A DNA stretch of 64,000 bases from Symbiodinium natans (Eukaryota > Sar > Dinophyceae > Suessiales > Symbiodiniaceae). The notes beneath the pieces are model-generated. The model was not told the origin of the DNA and did not search any database. It was given only the letters and a program-made list of their open reading frames with translations. The DNA lies in contig CAJNDS010002346.1 in the NCBI GenBank assembly GCA_905221605.1, forward strand, positions 1,210,240-1,274,239, in the 5' to 3' direction. Positions 55,729 to 64,000 of this stretch are shown in pieces (the stretch's first letter is position 1; each line of letters starts with the position of its first letter). Both the position numbers and the translations under genes were made by a program.

Positions 55729-56772
55729 CGATTCCCTTCTGGAACCACTTACAGCGCCAAACCGGGGGCCATCCTGAGTCCGTTAGCGCGTTCGCAAAAA
55801 ACCATCGGCCGCGCTGAAGTGCTGTTTAGGGTTAGGGTTTAGGGTTTAGGGTTTAGGGTTTAGGGTTTAGGGTTTAGGGTTTAGGGTTTAGGGTTTAGGG
55901 TTTAGGGTTTAGGGTTTAGGGTTTAGGGTTTAGGGTTTAGGGTTCAGGGCAGGGGTTATTGGGCTTGGGCATCTTGACTGGGCTCGGAACTAGAATCTTG
56001 GATCTCGTACCGCCAAGCACACCAAACCCTAAACCCTAAACACTAAGCTTTCCTCTCAAGTTGAGGCTTAACTGCGGCAGTTGCTTGGCTTCTACGGGCT
56101 TTGGAGCTTCTTGGGGCAAGGCTGTTGCGTTTCTGATGGCTGTGTTAGGACCGTTGCTTGTTTGCGGTGCGCGAGTCGCTTTATTTGTCCTTGCCCCCCC
56201 CCCCCCCCCGGGCCCCCGCCCGCACCCCCCCACCCGCCTCTTCCCTCCCCTCCCCCACCCAAACTTGAAGACCCTAAGCTCCAAACCCATGACCTGCCCC
56301 CTGCGCACACCCAAAGCCCGAACCTGGGAGTCGATGTTTGGGGTTAGGTAGTTTAGGGTTTAGGGTTTAGGGTTTAGGGTTTAGGGTTTAGGGTTTAGGG
56401 TTTAGGGTAGTTGAGGGTTTAGGCTCTAGGGATTAAATACGGTTGTTAAGCGTCAAGGTTTTGCGTTTAGGGATTAAATAGGGTGCTTAAGCTTCAAGGT
56501 TTAGGGTGATTGGGGCCCAATGATTGGGGTGATTAGGGTTTGAGGTTGAGGGTTTAGGGTGGTTAGGGTGTTAAGGTTTCGGGTTATCTCCTTCATGTAG
56601 GGAAAGCCAGACTCAGTCTCGGTTGCTGTTCAGGAAGGTGCATTCAGAATGTCGTCTTGTCATGGGTCGAGGCATTTCCCCAAATTGCGAGGTACTCTTC
56701 GTATACGATGCCCTTATTTTCGGAACCCCTTGCCGATTCGCCCACATTTCCCTGAACAGCATGGATCCGTGA
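55729..56772 (+). CDS. exons of an unknown membrane protein
   Basis: Exon 55729-55823 (SGTTYSAKPGAILSPLARSQ..., GTTTAGGG donor) joins in phase to an exon from 56081 (CLASTGFGASWGKAVAFLMA) that continues through a hydrophobic stretch (VLGPLLVCGARVALFVLA) likely to span a membrane. The end of that exon near 56195 is obscured by a poly-C tract. A later open stretch to TGA 56770-56772 (LLFRKVHSECRLVMGRGISP, then VLFVYDALIFG) may be the last exon. Its join is not verified. The family is not recognised. Confidence 0.4.
55825..55944. repeat. (TTTAGGG)n array starting at a donor
   Basis: About 17 units begin immediately after the exon 55729-55823. CCCTAAA tracts precede that exon. Confidence 0.96.
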
Positions 56773-56854
56773 ATCCTCCCCCCCCCCCCGTAAACCGTAA
56801 ACCCTAAACCCTAAACCCTAAACCCTAAACCCCTGCTCCGAAAACTTGGCACAG

Positions 56855-57208
56855 GCGGGCCGGCAACGCAGACGCAGCAAGGAGGTGGGAAGCATGCCGA
56901 GCACTCCCAAAAGGAGCCAGGGTTTAGCGTTTAGGGTTTAGGGTTTAGGGATAGGGTTTAGGGTTTAGGGTTTTGGGTTTTGGGTTTTGGGTTTTGGGTC
57001 CCATATCCCGAAGTCAGTTTTGGGTCCCATATCCCGAAGTCAGGGAAGGATGCCTGAAAATGTGATGGGGGGTGCTATGTAAGATCTACTCCTCAAGTTT
57101 TGAAGGTGCATAAGGCTCCCTCTGGGCATGTGTCTTTTTTCTTCCTGGTGTTAAGGCGCGCTGTTCGCAGCAAGGCTCCAAACATTAGAGTCCCTCTTAC
57201 TACTGTGA
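56855..57208 (+). CDS. short two-exon reading, doubtful
   Basis: Exon 56855-56921 (GRQRRRSKEVGSMPSTPKRS, GTTTAG donor) can join in phase to 57171-57208 (ARLQTLESLLLL, TGA). If translation starts at the ATG at 56894 the product is tiny; otherwise this is the end of a larger gene. A 25-bp tandem duplication (GGGTCCCATATCCCGAAGTC type) lies in the intron at 56993-57044. Confidence 0.3.
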
Positions 57209-57651
57209 TATATCAAAAGACACCTGTAAACCCTACACCCTACCTGCTTGCAGAAAATCCTACCTGAAGAGCCCAAAACCTGCATTTTTGTAGGTTGCGA
57301 AAAAAATCCTATAAGGGGCTTTATATCCTAACAACCTGCAACAAAGTAGGTTCCGGGTCCTTCAGGTAAACCCGAATCCCTCTTTCCTTGGTAGCCCTGA
57401 GGGGTGCCCTTTCGCTTCTTTTTCGTTCTAGGTTTTAGGGTTTTGGGTTTAGGGTTTTGGGTTTTGGGGCATCCTTATTTTCATATAGTTGCTGGGCTAC
57501 GAAGTAGGCAGGCCCTTTTTTGGGGTTCATTCTACTCTTTTTCTCCTATACTCAGAATCCCTTATTATAATAGGTCATTTATTTAAAATATGGGGGTGCT
57601 ACTGGGGGGGGGGGTTATCTCACATCGCGTGGTGTAAATACACATCGTTCG

Positions 57652-58280
57652 GCGTCCACACTGGGGTCTTGCAGGTCCCGCACAGGACCCGGCACTGATC
57701 CTAGCCGTCCAGTTTTCAGCCTATGCAGCGTCCACAATGGGGTCTGGCATGCAAACCACCCCATGCCCATGGTCGGAGGAAGCGCCTGCGTCAAATCTCC
57801 ACATTGGGTTTGCATTTTGGACAAGACTTGGCACTGATCCAAGCTGCCACCACGGCTTCAAGTTTGTTTAAGGCAGTTGGCAGGACGTTTCCGTGCTAGC
57901 TGGTCTAATGCACTTTTTCTATATCAAAACCGGTCTCGGTCGCAGGGTTTGGTCGCCAGACACATGCAGCAGGCAGCAGGCAGGCAGTGTGCACTTGAGC
58001 AGCTGCGGGTCTCAGGTGTGTAAGGCCAGTAAAGGCTTCGAAGATCAACGTTCCGTATGCTGACACAAACCGAGCGTCTCCTTCGGGATTTGCTGCCAAA
58101 ACGTATGCCAGATTGATGTAAAAATGGCCCGAAACATAAGCGTCCGCGAGGTCGGGTGGATTGTGAGGTCTCCGTGGCTGACAGCCAAAAATAGCGTCCA
58201 CATTGGGGTTTCGTATCTTGTGATGTGTATTCTCTCGCGTGATGGGTAAGTCTTTGCATGAGCGTCCACATTGGGGTGAT
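57652..58280. repeat. dispersed GCGTCCACATTGGGGT motif
   Basis: A 16-bp motif, GCGTCCACATTGGGGT or close variants, occurs near 57652, 57728, 57797, 58195 and 58262. Two occurrences adjoin GTGATGTGTATT. No telomere-type repeats occur in this 1-kb stretch, which sets it apart from its surroundings. Confidence 0.75.
57905..58201 (-). CDS. minus-strand open frame, unknown protein
   Basis: A 98-codon frame reads DLADAYVSGHFYINLAYVLA and NPEGDARFVSAYGTLIFEAF in its middle, which looks coding. The first codons overlap a copy of the GCGTCCACATTGGGGT motif, so the ATG may not be real; an acceptor-like AG lies at about 58179. Two other minus frames overlap it. It is the only convincing minus-strand candidate in the window. 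Confidence 0.35.
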   Translation of the reverse strand: MDAIFGCQPRRPHNPPDLADAYVSGHFYINLAYVLAANPEGDARFVSAYGTLIFEAFTGLTHLRPAAAQVHTACLLPAACVWRPNPATETGFDIEKVH

Positions 58281-58507
58281 GTGTATTTTCACGGCCTGAT
58301 GTGTGATAACCCCCTCCCTTGTATAAGGCAGCCCCCCATAGTTTAGGGTATATCAAGACCCTTAGGTAGAGAACTGACCATACGATCCTGCTTGGGTTGC
58401 TCTTACAAGGGCCCATGCTCATGTAACTACCCGAATATTTTAGGGGTTCATGTTGTCCCCGACGGAAATTAGAGAATTGACGATATGCAGGCTACCAAGT
58501 CGCTCGC

Positions 58508-58672
58508 CTTCAAGAACCCAAAGAGCCCAATACCCCTTAATCAAGCAATATGCCTTAACTCATATTCGGATCCCTCTTATGGTTTAAGGTATATGGCTTA
58601 ATTAAGGCAACTTCCTTACATTCATATTCGGATCCCTCTTATGATTCAAGGTATATGGCCTAATTGAGGGGA
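58508..58672. mobile_element. inverted-repeat element, family G
   Basis: AGAGCCCAATACCCCTTAAT at the left. The segment TTCATATTCGGATCCCTCTT is duplicated at 58560 and 58619, each followed by an AAGGTATATGG block. Confidence 0.7.
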
Positions 58673-58821
58673 ATTTAGGGTTTAGGGTTTATAGGGTTTA
58701 GGGTTTATAGGGTTTCTAGGGCTTATAGGGTTTATAGGGTTTAGGGTTTTAGGGTTTAGGGTTTAGGGTTTAGGGTTTAGGGTTTAGGGTTTAGGGTTTA
58801 GGGGCTCTCTGGGAAGTCCAG

Positions 58822-59684
58822 GCGGCTTCCTGTTCGGAGACCTGGCGCGCGGCGGGGCGGGCCGCTAAGCTGCAGCCCTCAACCCTAAACCCTACACCCT
58901 AATCCCTAAACCCCAAACCCTAAACCCCAAACCCTAAACCCCAAACCCTAAACCCTAAACCCTGGGGTATGAGTCTGAATCCCTTGAATTAGGCCTGGGA
59001 GGTCTTGGGACTGAGGGATGCCTTCAAGTCCATGCATCAAGAAGGGCTTAGTGGGGCTTAGGGTTGAGGGTTTATGGGCTTCTAGGGGTTCTAGGGGGTT
59101 TAGGGGGTTTAGGGTTTAGGGTTTAGGGTTTAGTTTTTTTTTCCTGGTGCATGGGTTCAGGTTTCGAGGGGTTGCCCTCTTCGAAAAGGGGTTGGGCCAC
59201 GTCCCCCAGCTGACACGTGGAGGCTCTTTTTTTATAACTGTACTTACAACCATGTTAGGGCACTGAAGGGGCTTACAAGTGGGTCATAAGTACAGTCATA
59301 AGTAGTTACTAAGTACCCCTAAACCCTAAACCCTAAACCCTAGAAGTAGTTACCAAGTACCATGAACCTCCAAGCAGGAGAGGAGACCGAGTTGAATAGG
59401 GGATTTGGGACTCAGAGGGGAGCAGTGGGGAGCCCTTGCACCCTCAACCCGAAAGAGGGTCAAGTTTGAAGGGTCTTAGGTTTAGGGTTTAGGGTTTAAG
59501 GTTTAAGGTTTAGGGTTTAGGGTTTAGGGTTTAGGGTTTAGGGTTTCAGGTTTAGGGTTTAGGGTTTAGGGTTTAGGGTTTAGGGTTTCAGGTTTAGGGC
59601 TCGGGGTTTACTTCTCGCCAGGCAAAGACCTCGTTCCTTCGCCAAAAAGTCAGAAGGCTTCAGAGTTTAATGGTCCAGGGCTAG
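58822..59684 (+). CDS. exon-like islands forming a possible gene
   Basis: Islands 58822-58877 (ASCSETWRAAGR), 59161-59225 (SRGCPLRKGVGPRPPADT) and from 59622 (AKTSFLRQKVRRLQSLMVQG to TAG, or a second frame to TAA) each follow a clear AG and look coding. The joins are plausible but not unique. The family is not recognised. Confidence 0.3.
59236..59376. mobile_element. family A inverted repeat split by a CCCTAAA tract
   Basis: The right arm is interrupted after AGTAGTTACTAAGTACC by about four CCCTAAA units, then repeats AGTAGTTACCAAGTACC before finishing CATGAACCTCCAAG. Confidence 0.85.
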
Positions 59685-59956
59685 GGGTTTAGGGAAGGGT
59701 ATTTGTAGGGTTTAGGAGTCCAGAGGGTTGAGGAAATTATGGGGGCTTAAAGGGTTTAAGGGGTTAAGCGCGCTGAAGGTCAAGGAAGCGGAAACCCTAA
59801 GCCCCAAGCCCCAAGCCCTAAACCCTAAACCCTAAACCCTAAACCCCAAGCCCTAAACCCCAAACCCTAAACCCTAACCCCAAACCCCAAACCCCAAACC
59901 CCAAACCCTAAACCCTAAACCCCAAACCCTAAACCCCAAACCCCAAACTCCGGAAG

Positions 59957-60020
59957 CTTCCAAGAGGCCGCCGCGCCCGCCTTTGCGTCAGCGGCGTTGG
60001 GTCTCGGCTCCTTCGGCCAG
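59957..60020 (+). CDS. exon-like island, unknown protein
   Basis: A GC-rich island ends exactly at a GTTTAGGG array. Open frames include EAAAPAFASAALGLGSFGQ, with a glycine-loop look, and LPRGRRARLCVSGVGSRLLR. Only the second exits in the phase needed by the exon at 60885. I cannot choose between them. Confidence 0.3.
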
Positions 60021-60243
60021 GTTTAGGGTTTTGGGTTTAGGGTTTAGGGTTTAGGGTTTAGCGTTTAGGGTTTAGGGTTTAGGGTTTAGGGTTTAGGGTG
60101 TAGGGTTTAGGGTGTAGGGTTTAGGGTTTAGGGTTTGGGGAGGCTTGGGGCCCAAGATTACGGTGACAACTTTAAAAATATGCACAACTCCAATCGGAGG
60201 CAGTATGAGGCACCAGTTTTATTCCGGATGTTTAGGCTACGGA

Positions 60244-60335
60244 TGTTTAGGGTTTAGGGTTTAGGGTTTAGGGTTTAGGGTTTAGGGTTTAGGGTTTAGG
60301 GTTTAGGGTTTAGGGTTTAGGGTTTAGGGTTTAGG
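60244..60335. repeat. (TTTAGGG)n array
   Basis: About 13 perfect units, with another array at 60414-60462. Confidence 0.96.
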
Positions 60336-60496
60336 GCCGGGGACGACAATTACCAAAAGGCCCAAGGCCTCGGCAACCTTAAGGTTGCTAAGCCTCCAAC
60401 CCTAAGCCCACTTTAGGGTTTAGGGTTTAGGGTTTAGGGTTTAGGGTTTAGGGTTTAGGGTTCCAACCCCAAGCCGCCTCCAACTCTAAGCCCTCT

Positions 60497-60655
60497 CCAA
60501 CCTTAAATCTCTCCAACCCTCCAACCCTCCAACCCTCCAACCCTCCAACCCTCCAACCCTCCAACCCTCCAACCCTCCAACCCTCCAACCCTCCAACCCT
60601 CCAACCCTCCAACCCTCCAACCCTCTAACCCTCTAACCCTCCAACCCCTAAACCC
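60497..60655. repeat. (CCAACCCT)n array
   Basis: About 18 copies of an 8-bp variant (CCAACCCT), passing into CTAACCCT and then CCCTTAAA and normal CCCTAAA units. Confidence 0.93.
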
Positions 60656-60884
60656 TTAAACCCTTAAACCCTTAAACCCTGAACCCTAAACCCTCCAACC
60701 CTCCAACCCTCTAAACCTCCAACCCCTAAACCCTTAAACCCTTACATCCTGAACCCTACACCCTTAAACCCTTAAACCCCAAAGCCTAAACCCTAAACCC
60801 TAAACCCTAAACCCTAAACCCTAAACCCTAAACCCTAAACCCTAAACCCTAAACCCTAAACCCTGAACCCTACTCATCGTCCAG

Positions 60885-62185
60885 ACCAGTGGCCCAACAC
60901 GAGCTCAGAGTTTCTGAGCCGGTCGAGCGCACTGCTCACCAACTTGCCACCGCAGGTGACACGATTCGATGTTCGTTTAGGGTTTAGGGTTTAGGGTTTA
61001 GGGTTTAGGGGTTTAGGGTTTAGGGTTTAGGGTTTAGGGTTTTAGGGTTTTAGGGTTTAGGGTTTAGGGTTTAGGGTTTAGGGTTTAGGGTTTGGGGTTT
61101 AGGGTGGCCTGTTTCTTACAGAAAAAGCCTTACAAGGCTGGTGGCCGGAAGGAGAAGACTTGTCCAGTGTCGGAGAAGAAAGCCGGGAACGGAGCTTTCG
61201 GCAAAGAAGGTTGGAGGGTTTAGGGTTTAGGGTTTAGGGTTCAGATGTTTTTTAGTCTGGCGGCCCTTTGACACCTGACTCGGGGGTAGTATGCGGTATC
61301 TGTTTTATCTGTCTAAATGTCCGGGAGTTTAAAAAGCGTCACCGTAGGTTTAGGGTTTGGGGTTTAGGGTTTAACCCTAAAACCCTAAACCCCCAAACCT
61401 AAACCCTAAACCCGAAACAGCTCCCAGGACTCATCGACCTTGCTCAGGGGCTGGGTGGCCTAGCCCGGCTGAGCAGCCCTGAGGCCAGCGAGGGTGTAGG
61501 GTAGGGTTCAGGGTCTAGGGTCTAGGGTCTTGGGTCTTGGGTCTTGGGTCTAGGGTTTAGGGTTAGGGTTTAGGGTTTCGGGTTTCGGGTTTCGGGTTTA
61601 GGGCGTTTAGGGCGTTTAGGGCGTTTAGGGCGTTTAGGGCGTTTAGGGCGTTTAGGGCGTTTAGGGCGTTTAGGGCGTTTAGGGTGTGGGGGGGGGGGGG
61701 GGGGGGCCGCACGCGTCTCCAGACAACAGTCCCAAACACCGCCACCGTAAAGCTTGCCTACAACCCCAAGCAGATCTTCCAAAGCATACGTAGCTTAATC
61801 AACCTAAATGCCCCAGACCCTGGTCATAAGAAGACCCCCCGCATAATTTCGCGAACATTCCTTAGCTGCGCAGCGAATTTTGCTAAATCTGGGTTGCTCG
61901 GGTGTTTGGCATCCGAACCGTATAGGTTCCCTCTCCCCCCCCCCACCCTCTTTCCTACCCCCCCTGGGTTCCCCAATTATCCCTAAACAGCCTCAATTAT
62001 GGGGGGGAGCTAGAAGGGTTAGAAAAAAGGGGGGGGGGTGGTAGGGAACCTATGAGAACTTCTCCCTGAAGGTCCCACCGACGTTGCGGCAGCACATCCT
62101 GCAGAGCCTCTCCCAGCGGGGCTCTCCGCAGAGCGCGCAGTGGCCCCAGAAGGGAGCGACTTCGGGCTTACTGTCGCCCGCTTAG
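60885..62185 (+). CDS. five terminal exons of an unknown gene, 178 residues
   Basis: Exons are 60885-60955 (SSEFLSRSSALLTNLPPQ; GTGACA donor), 61122-61209 (KKPYKAGGRKEKTCPVSEKK; acceptor TTTCTTACAG), 61428-61493 (LIDLAQGLGGLARLSSPEAS), 61730-61914 (VPNTATVKLAYNPKQIFQSI onward; GA donor) and 62057-62185 (NFSLKVPPTLRQHILQSLSQ to TAG). Phases agree at all four joins, and the sum is 178 codons plus stop. The family is not recognised and the 5' end is missing. The last intron, 61915-62056, is almost entirely a family E inverted repeat. A GA donor is required there. Confidence 0.6.
61599..61685. repeat. (GTTTAGGGC)n array, 9-bp variant
   Basis: About nine identical GTTTAGGGC units inserted between TTTCGGG variants and a poly-G tract, inside the intron 61494-61729. 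Confidence 0.95.
61920..62055. mobile_element. family E inverted repeat filling an intron
   Basis: ATAGGTTCCCTCTCCCCC at the left, GGGGGTGGTAGGGAACCTAT at the right, core TTATCCCTAAACAGCCTCAATTA. The arms coincide with the predicted intron ends to within a few bases. Confidence 0.75.
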
Positions 62186-62808
62186 GAAACTTGTTTACAT
62201 AAACAACTCAAGGGAGTATTTCAAAAATAGTAATAAGGTTCTAGCTTAGGGTTCTGGGGTTTGTCAGGGCTTGGAAGGTTCTAGTGGTTTCAACAGCCCT
62301 GGGACCCAAAACCCGAAACTCGTAAAGAGACAACCCTAAGCCCTAAACCCTCAACACTGAACCCTACCCGGACTCCTCCGAAGCCCCGCAAAAGCTTGCG
62401 AGCCTCGCTGTGTACCTAATATCTTGCAAACTATAGGGTTTGTGGGCCAGGGTTTAGGGGTAAGAAAAGGTCGGGGGGGTTTATGGGTTTCTGAGTCTAT
62501 GGACGATGGGTGTAGGGCTTCCTCTATACCGCCTAAAGACCGTTGTTTTTCTTGATTCACAAGCCTCTTCCCAAAAAACATACTGCGGCCCCTTGGGCCT
62601 TACAGGGGTTCCCCATATTGTAGCGTTAGGGCCCAAGTATAGACTACATGGGTGTTATGAATCCTTCGAGCCCAAACCCAAAGCGCTTTCGAGGTACACG
62701 GACCCTTAGGGATTGAAGAATGGGTACATGGACCCTATACACCCCCCACCCTAAGCCCTAAACCCTAAACCCTTTTGACCCCCAAACCCTCCAAAAAAAG
62801 CCCAGAAG
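62186..62808. other. no convincing gene
   Basis: Short telomere-type tracts and part of a dispersed element near 62520-62720 (GGGCCCAAGTATAGACTACA type). A weak 67-codon frame there is probably non-coding. Confidence 0.5.
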
Positions 62809-63661
62809 GCTGGGCCCCGACCCACGCCACGTGGCCTCCCTGGTGTCAGCCTACGCAGCCCTCGCGCGGCTGGGCCGCCGCGATGCGACTGTGCTCTGAT
62901 CCTTTCGGGTTTAGGGTTTAGGGGGTTTAGGGTTTATTAGAGAGAGAGAGAGAGAGAGAGAGATTAGGCCATTTAGGGTTCAGGGTTTAGGGTTAGGGTG
63001 CCCAGTAGAAGCCGTTTTGCCTTCCGTTGGGGTTGAGTAGGGGATGGTAAGGAAGGTAGGAAGCGTTTTTTTGAGGGTATGTTCGTTCCAAGGGGTGGCA
63101 AAGAGGGCGTGACGCATTGCTTCAGGAGGGTCTTGTCACCCACATTCAGAAACCCTAAATCCTAAACCCGAAACCCTAAACCCTAAACCCTAAAGGTTTG
63201 CGGACGTTTCGTTGGCCCCTTTCAGGCTTCTGGCAACCCAAGCCTTGCCTTGAAGATCCCGGGAGTGGTACTCCGCGTATGGCTTCCTCCTGCCCGCAGG
63301 TTCAGGGTTTAGGGTTTAGGATTTAGGGTTTAGGGTTTAGGGTTCAGCCCGACTGCGTCACCACCCTGAACAATAGGGCTAGTTGAGGTCCGAAACAAAC
63401 GTTTTCAACGTCACTAAATGCCCTGCGCACCAGAAGCCCTGAACACAAAATGCCTTTGCAAGCCCGAAACCCTCTTCGCAGCCCTAAACCCTCAACCCTC
63501 AACCCAAACCCTATTCCGGAACTAGTCCCTGCAATGTGGCCTGAGTGTCAGCTAGGCGGGTGGCAAAAAAAGAGCCCAAACCCTAAACTAAACCCAAAAA
63601 ACCCGAAACCCAGGAAGCCGTGCTGGAAGCAGCGGGGAGTGCGCTGGAGAGATGCGGGATG
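62809..63661 (+). CDS. exon-like islands, helical protein, unknown
   Basis: Island 62809-62890 (LGPDPRHVASLVSAYAALAR then LGRRDAT) has the look of a helical repeat such as those in organelle RNA-binding families, which is inference only. Islands 63226-63299 (ASGNPSLALKIPGVVLRVWL) and 63614-63661 (EAVLEAAGSALERCGM) follow clear AGs and end at GTTCAG and GTGTGG. The joins are phase-possible between the first two, but the route to the third is not settled. A TGA at 62897 could instead end the first. Confidence 0.35.
62937..62962. repeat. (GA)n microsatellite
   Basis: Pure GA between TTTAGGG tracts. Confidence 0.95.
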
Positions 63662-63849
63662 GTGTGGTTTTGGGGGGATGTAAGGTGGGCTGAGACTCTC
63701 TGGGCCCTTATTCCTGTTTTTTTAACAGCTTAGATTCTCTTTTTGTACCAAAAGAGGTACCTCTTGTTATTCCTAGGCTTACTCTTGTGTCTAGGGGGCG
63801 TACCCTCATTTTAGTATTAGCGGTTCATGGTCTACTTCCAATGTTCTTC

Positions 63850-63982
63850 ATACGGCAGCTTTGTATTCATGGAAGACTTTGTGCAAGGGAACCCTCCAAA
63901 AAAGACCTTCAGTTGAATCAGCCATCCCCCCAAGAAAAGCAAAAAAAACAGCCCCGAAGACCTTGGTGTATCTGCAGACAAG
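63850..63982 (+). CDS. exon-like island at the window end
   Basis: The frame reads REPSKKDLQLNQPSPQEKQK and continues KQPRRPWCICRQ up to GGGTTTAGGG. It is hydrophilic and basic. The upstream part of the same frame (from 63787) lies in a dispersed element, so only the later part is credible. Confidence 0.3.
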
Positions 63983-64000
63983 GGTTTAGGGTTTAGGGTT

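Noticed and set aside
59957-60020. Protein-kinase glycine loop (LGLGSFGQ)
   Set aside because: This frame leaves in phase 0 and does not lead to a lysine/glutamate kinase block in following exons; a competing frame fits the downstream phase better.

Overview
The window looks like dinoflagellate nuclear DNA. Several signs agree. The plant/dinoflagellate telomere heptamer (TTTAGGG, read CCCTAAA on the other strand) occurs in dozens of short interstitial tracts. Genes are cut into very short exons (about 25-190 nt). The introns that join these exons in frame begin with GT, GC or GA and end in AG, a splice-site mix known from dinoflagellates. Every gene I could chain lies on the + strand, which fits unidirectional gene arrays. 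I see no rRNA, tRNA, CRISPR array or prokaryotic operon. A conventional ORF list misses most of the coding content because exons are short and usually lack ATG. I rebuilt genes by reading each non-repeat island for an open frame, an AG before it, a GT/GC/GA after it, and phase agreement with its neighbours. All such models are inferred from sequence only, and no transcript was available.

Layout. 1-2.6 kb: an intronless frame broken by one stop, then a terminal exon. 2.6-7.1 kb: repeats with a few exon-like islands. 7.07-17.61 kb: a 12-exon WDR89-like WD40 gene, 5' incomplete. 20.0-22.2 and 28.5-38.2 kb: a gene, or one very long gene, with a recurring (F/Y)PMD-(D/E)RAF motif. Between them at 24.97-25.50 kb lies an intronless J-domain/CCHC zinc-knuckle frame. 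38.70-41.09 kb: a complete four-exon gene for mitochondrial ribosomal protein bL33 (mrpL33). 42.6-43.4, 45.0-45.3, 45.9-48.6, 48.8-52.4 and 53.0-53.8 kb: five small multi-exon genes of unknown function, two of them complete from ATG to stop. 54.1-54.6 kb: a frameshifted gene with a signal-like leader and a duplicated DPxYxxW motif. 55.7-63.98 kb: further exon chains, the best at 60.9-62.2 kb.

The main structural observation is the arrangement of the telomere-type repeats. In most introns of the WDR89-like gene, and at many other exons, the sense strand reads (TTTAGGG)n near the 5' splice site and (CCCTAAA)n near the 3' splice site. Each exon is therefore bracketed by complementary repeats, and each intron could fold its ends together. 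At three places a short CCCTAAA tract sits between direct duplications of local sequence (12-24 bp), which suggests insertion. A second repeat layer is a set of short palindromic, MITE-like families. Some copies coincide almost exactly with predicted introns (42670-42810, 53277-53441, 61915-62056), as expected of introner-type elements.
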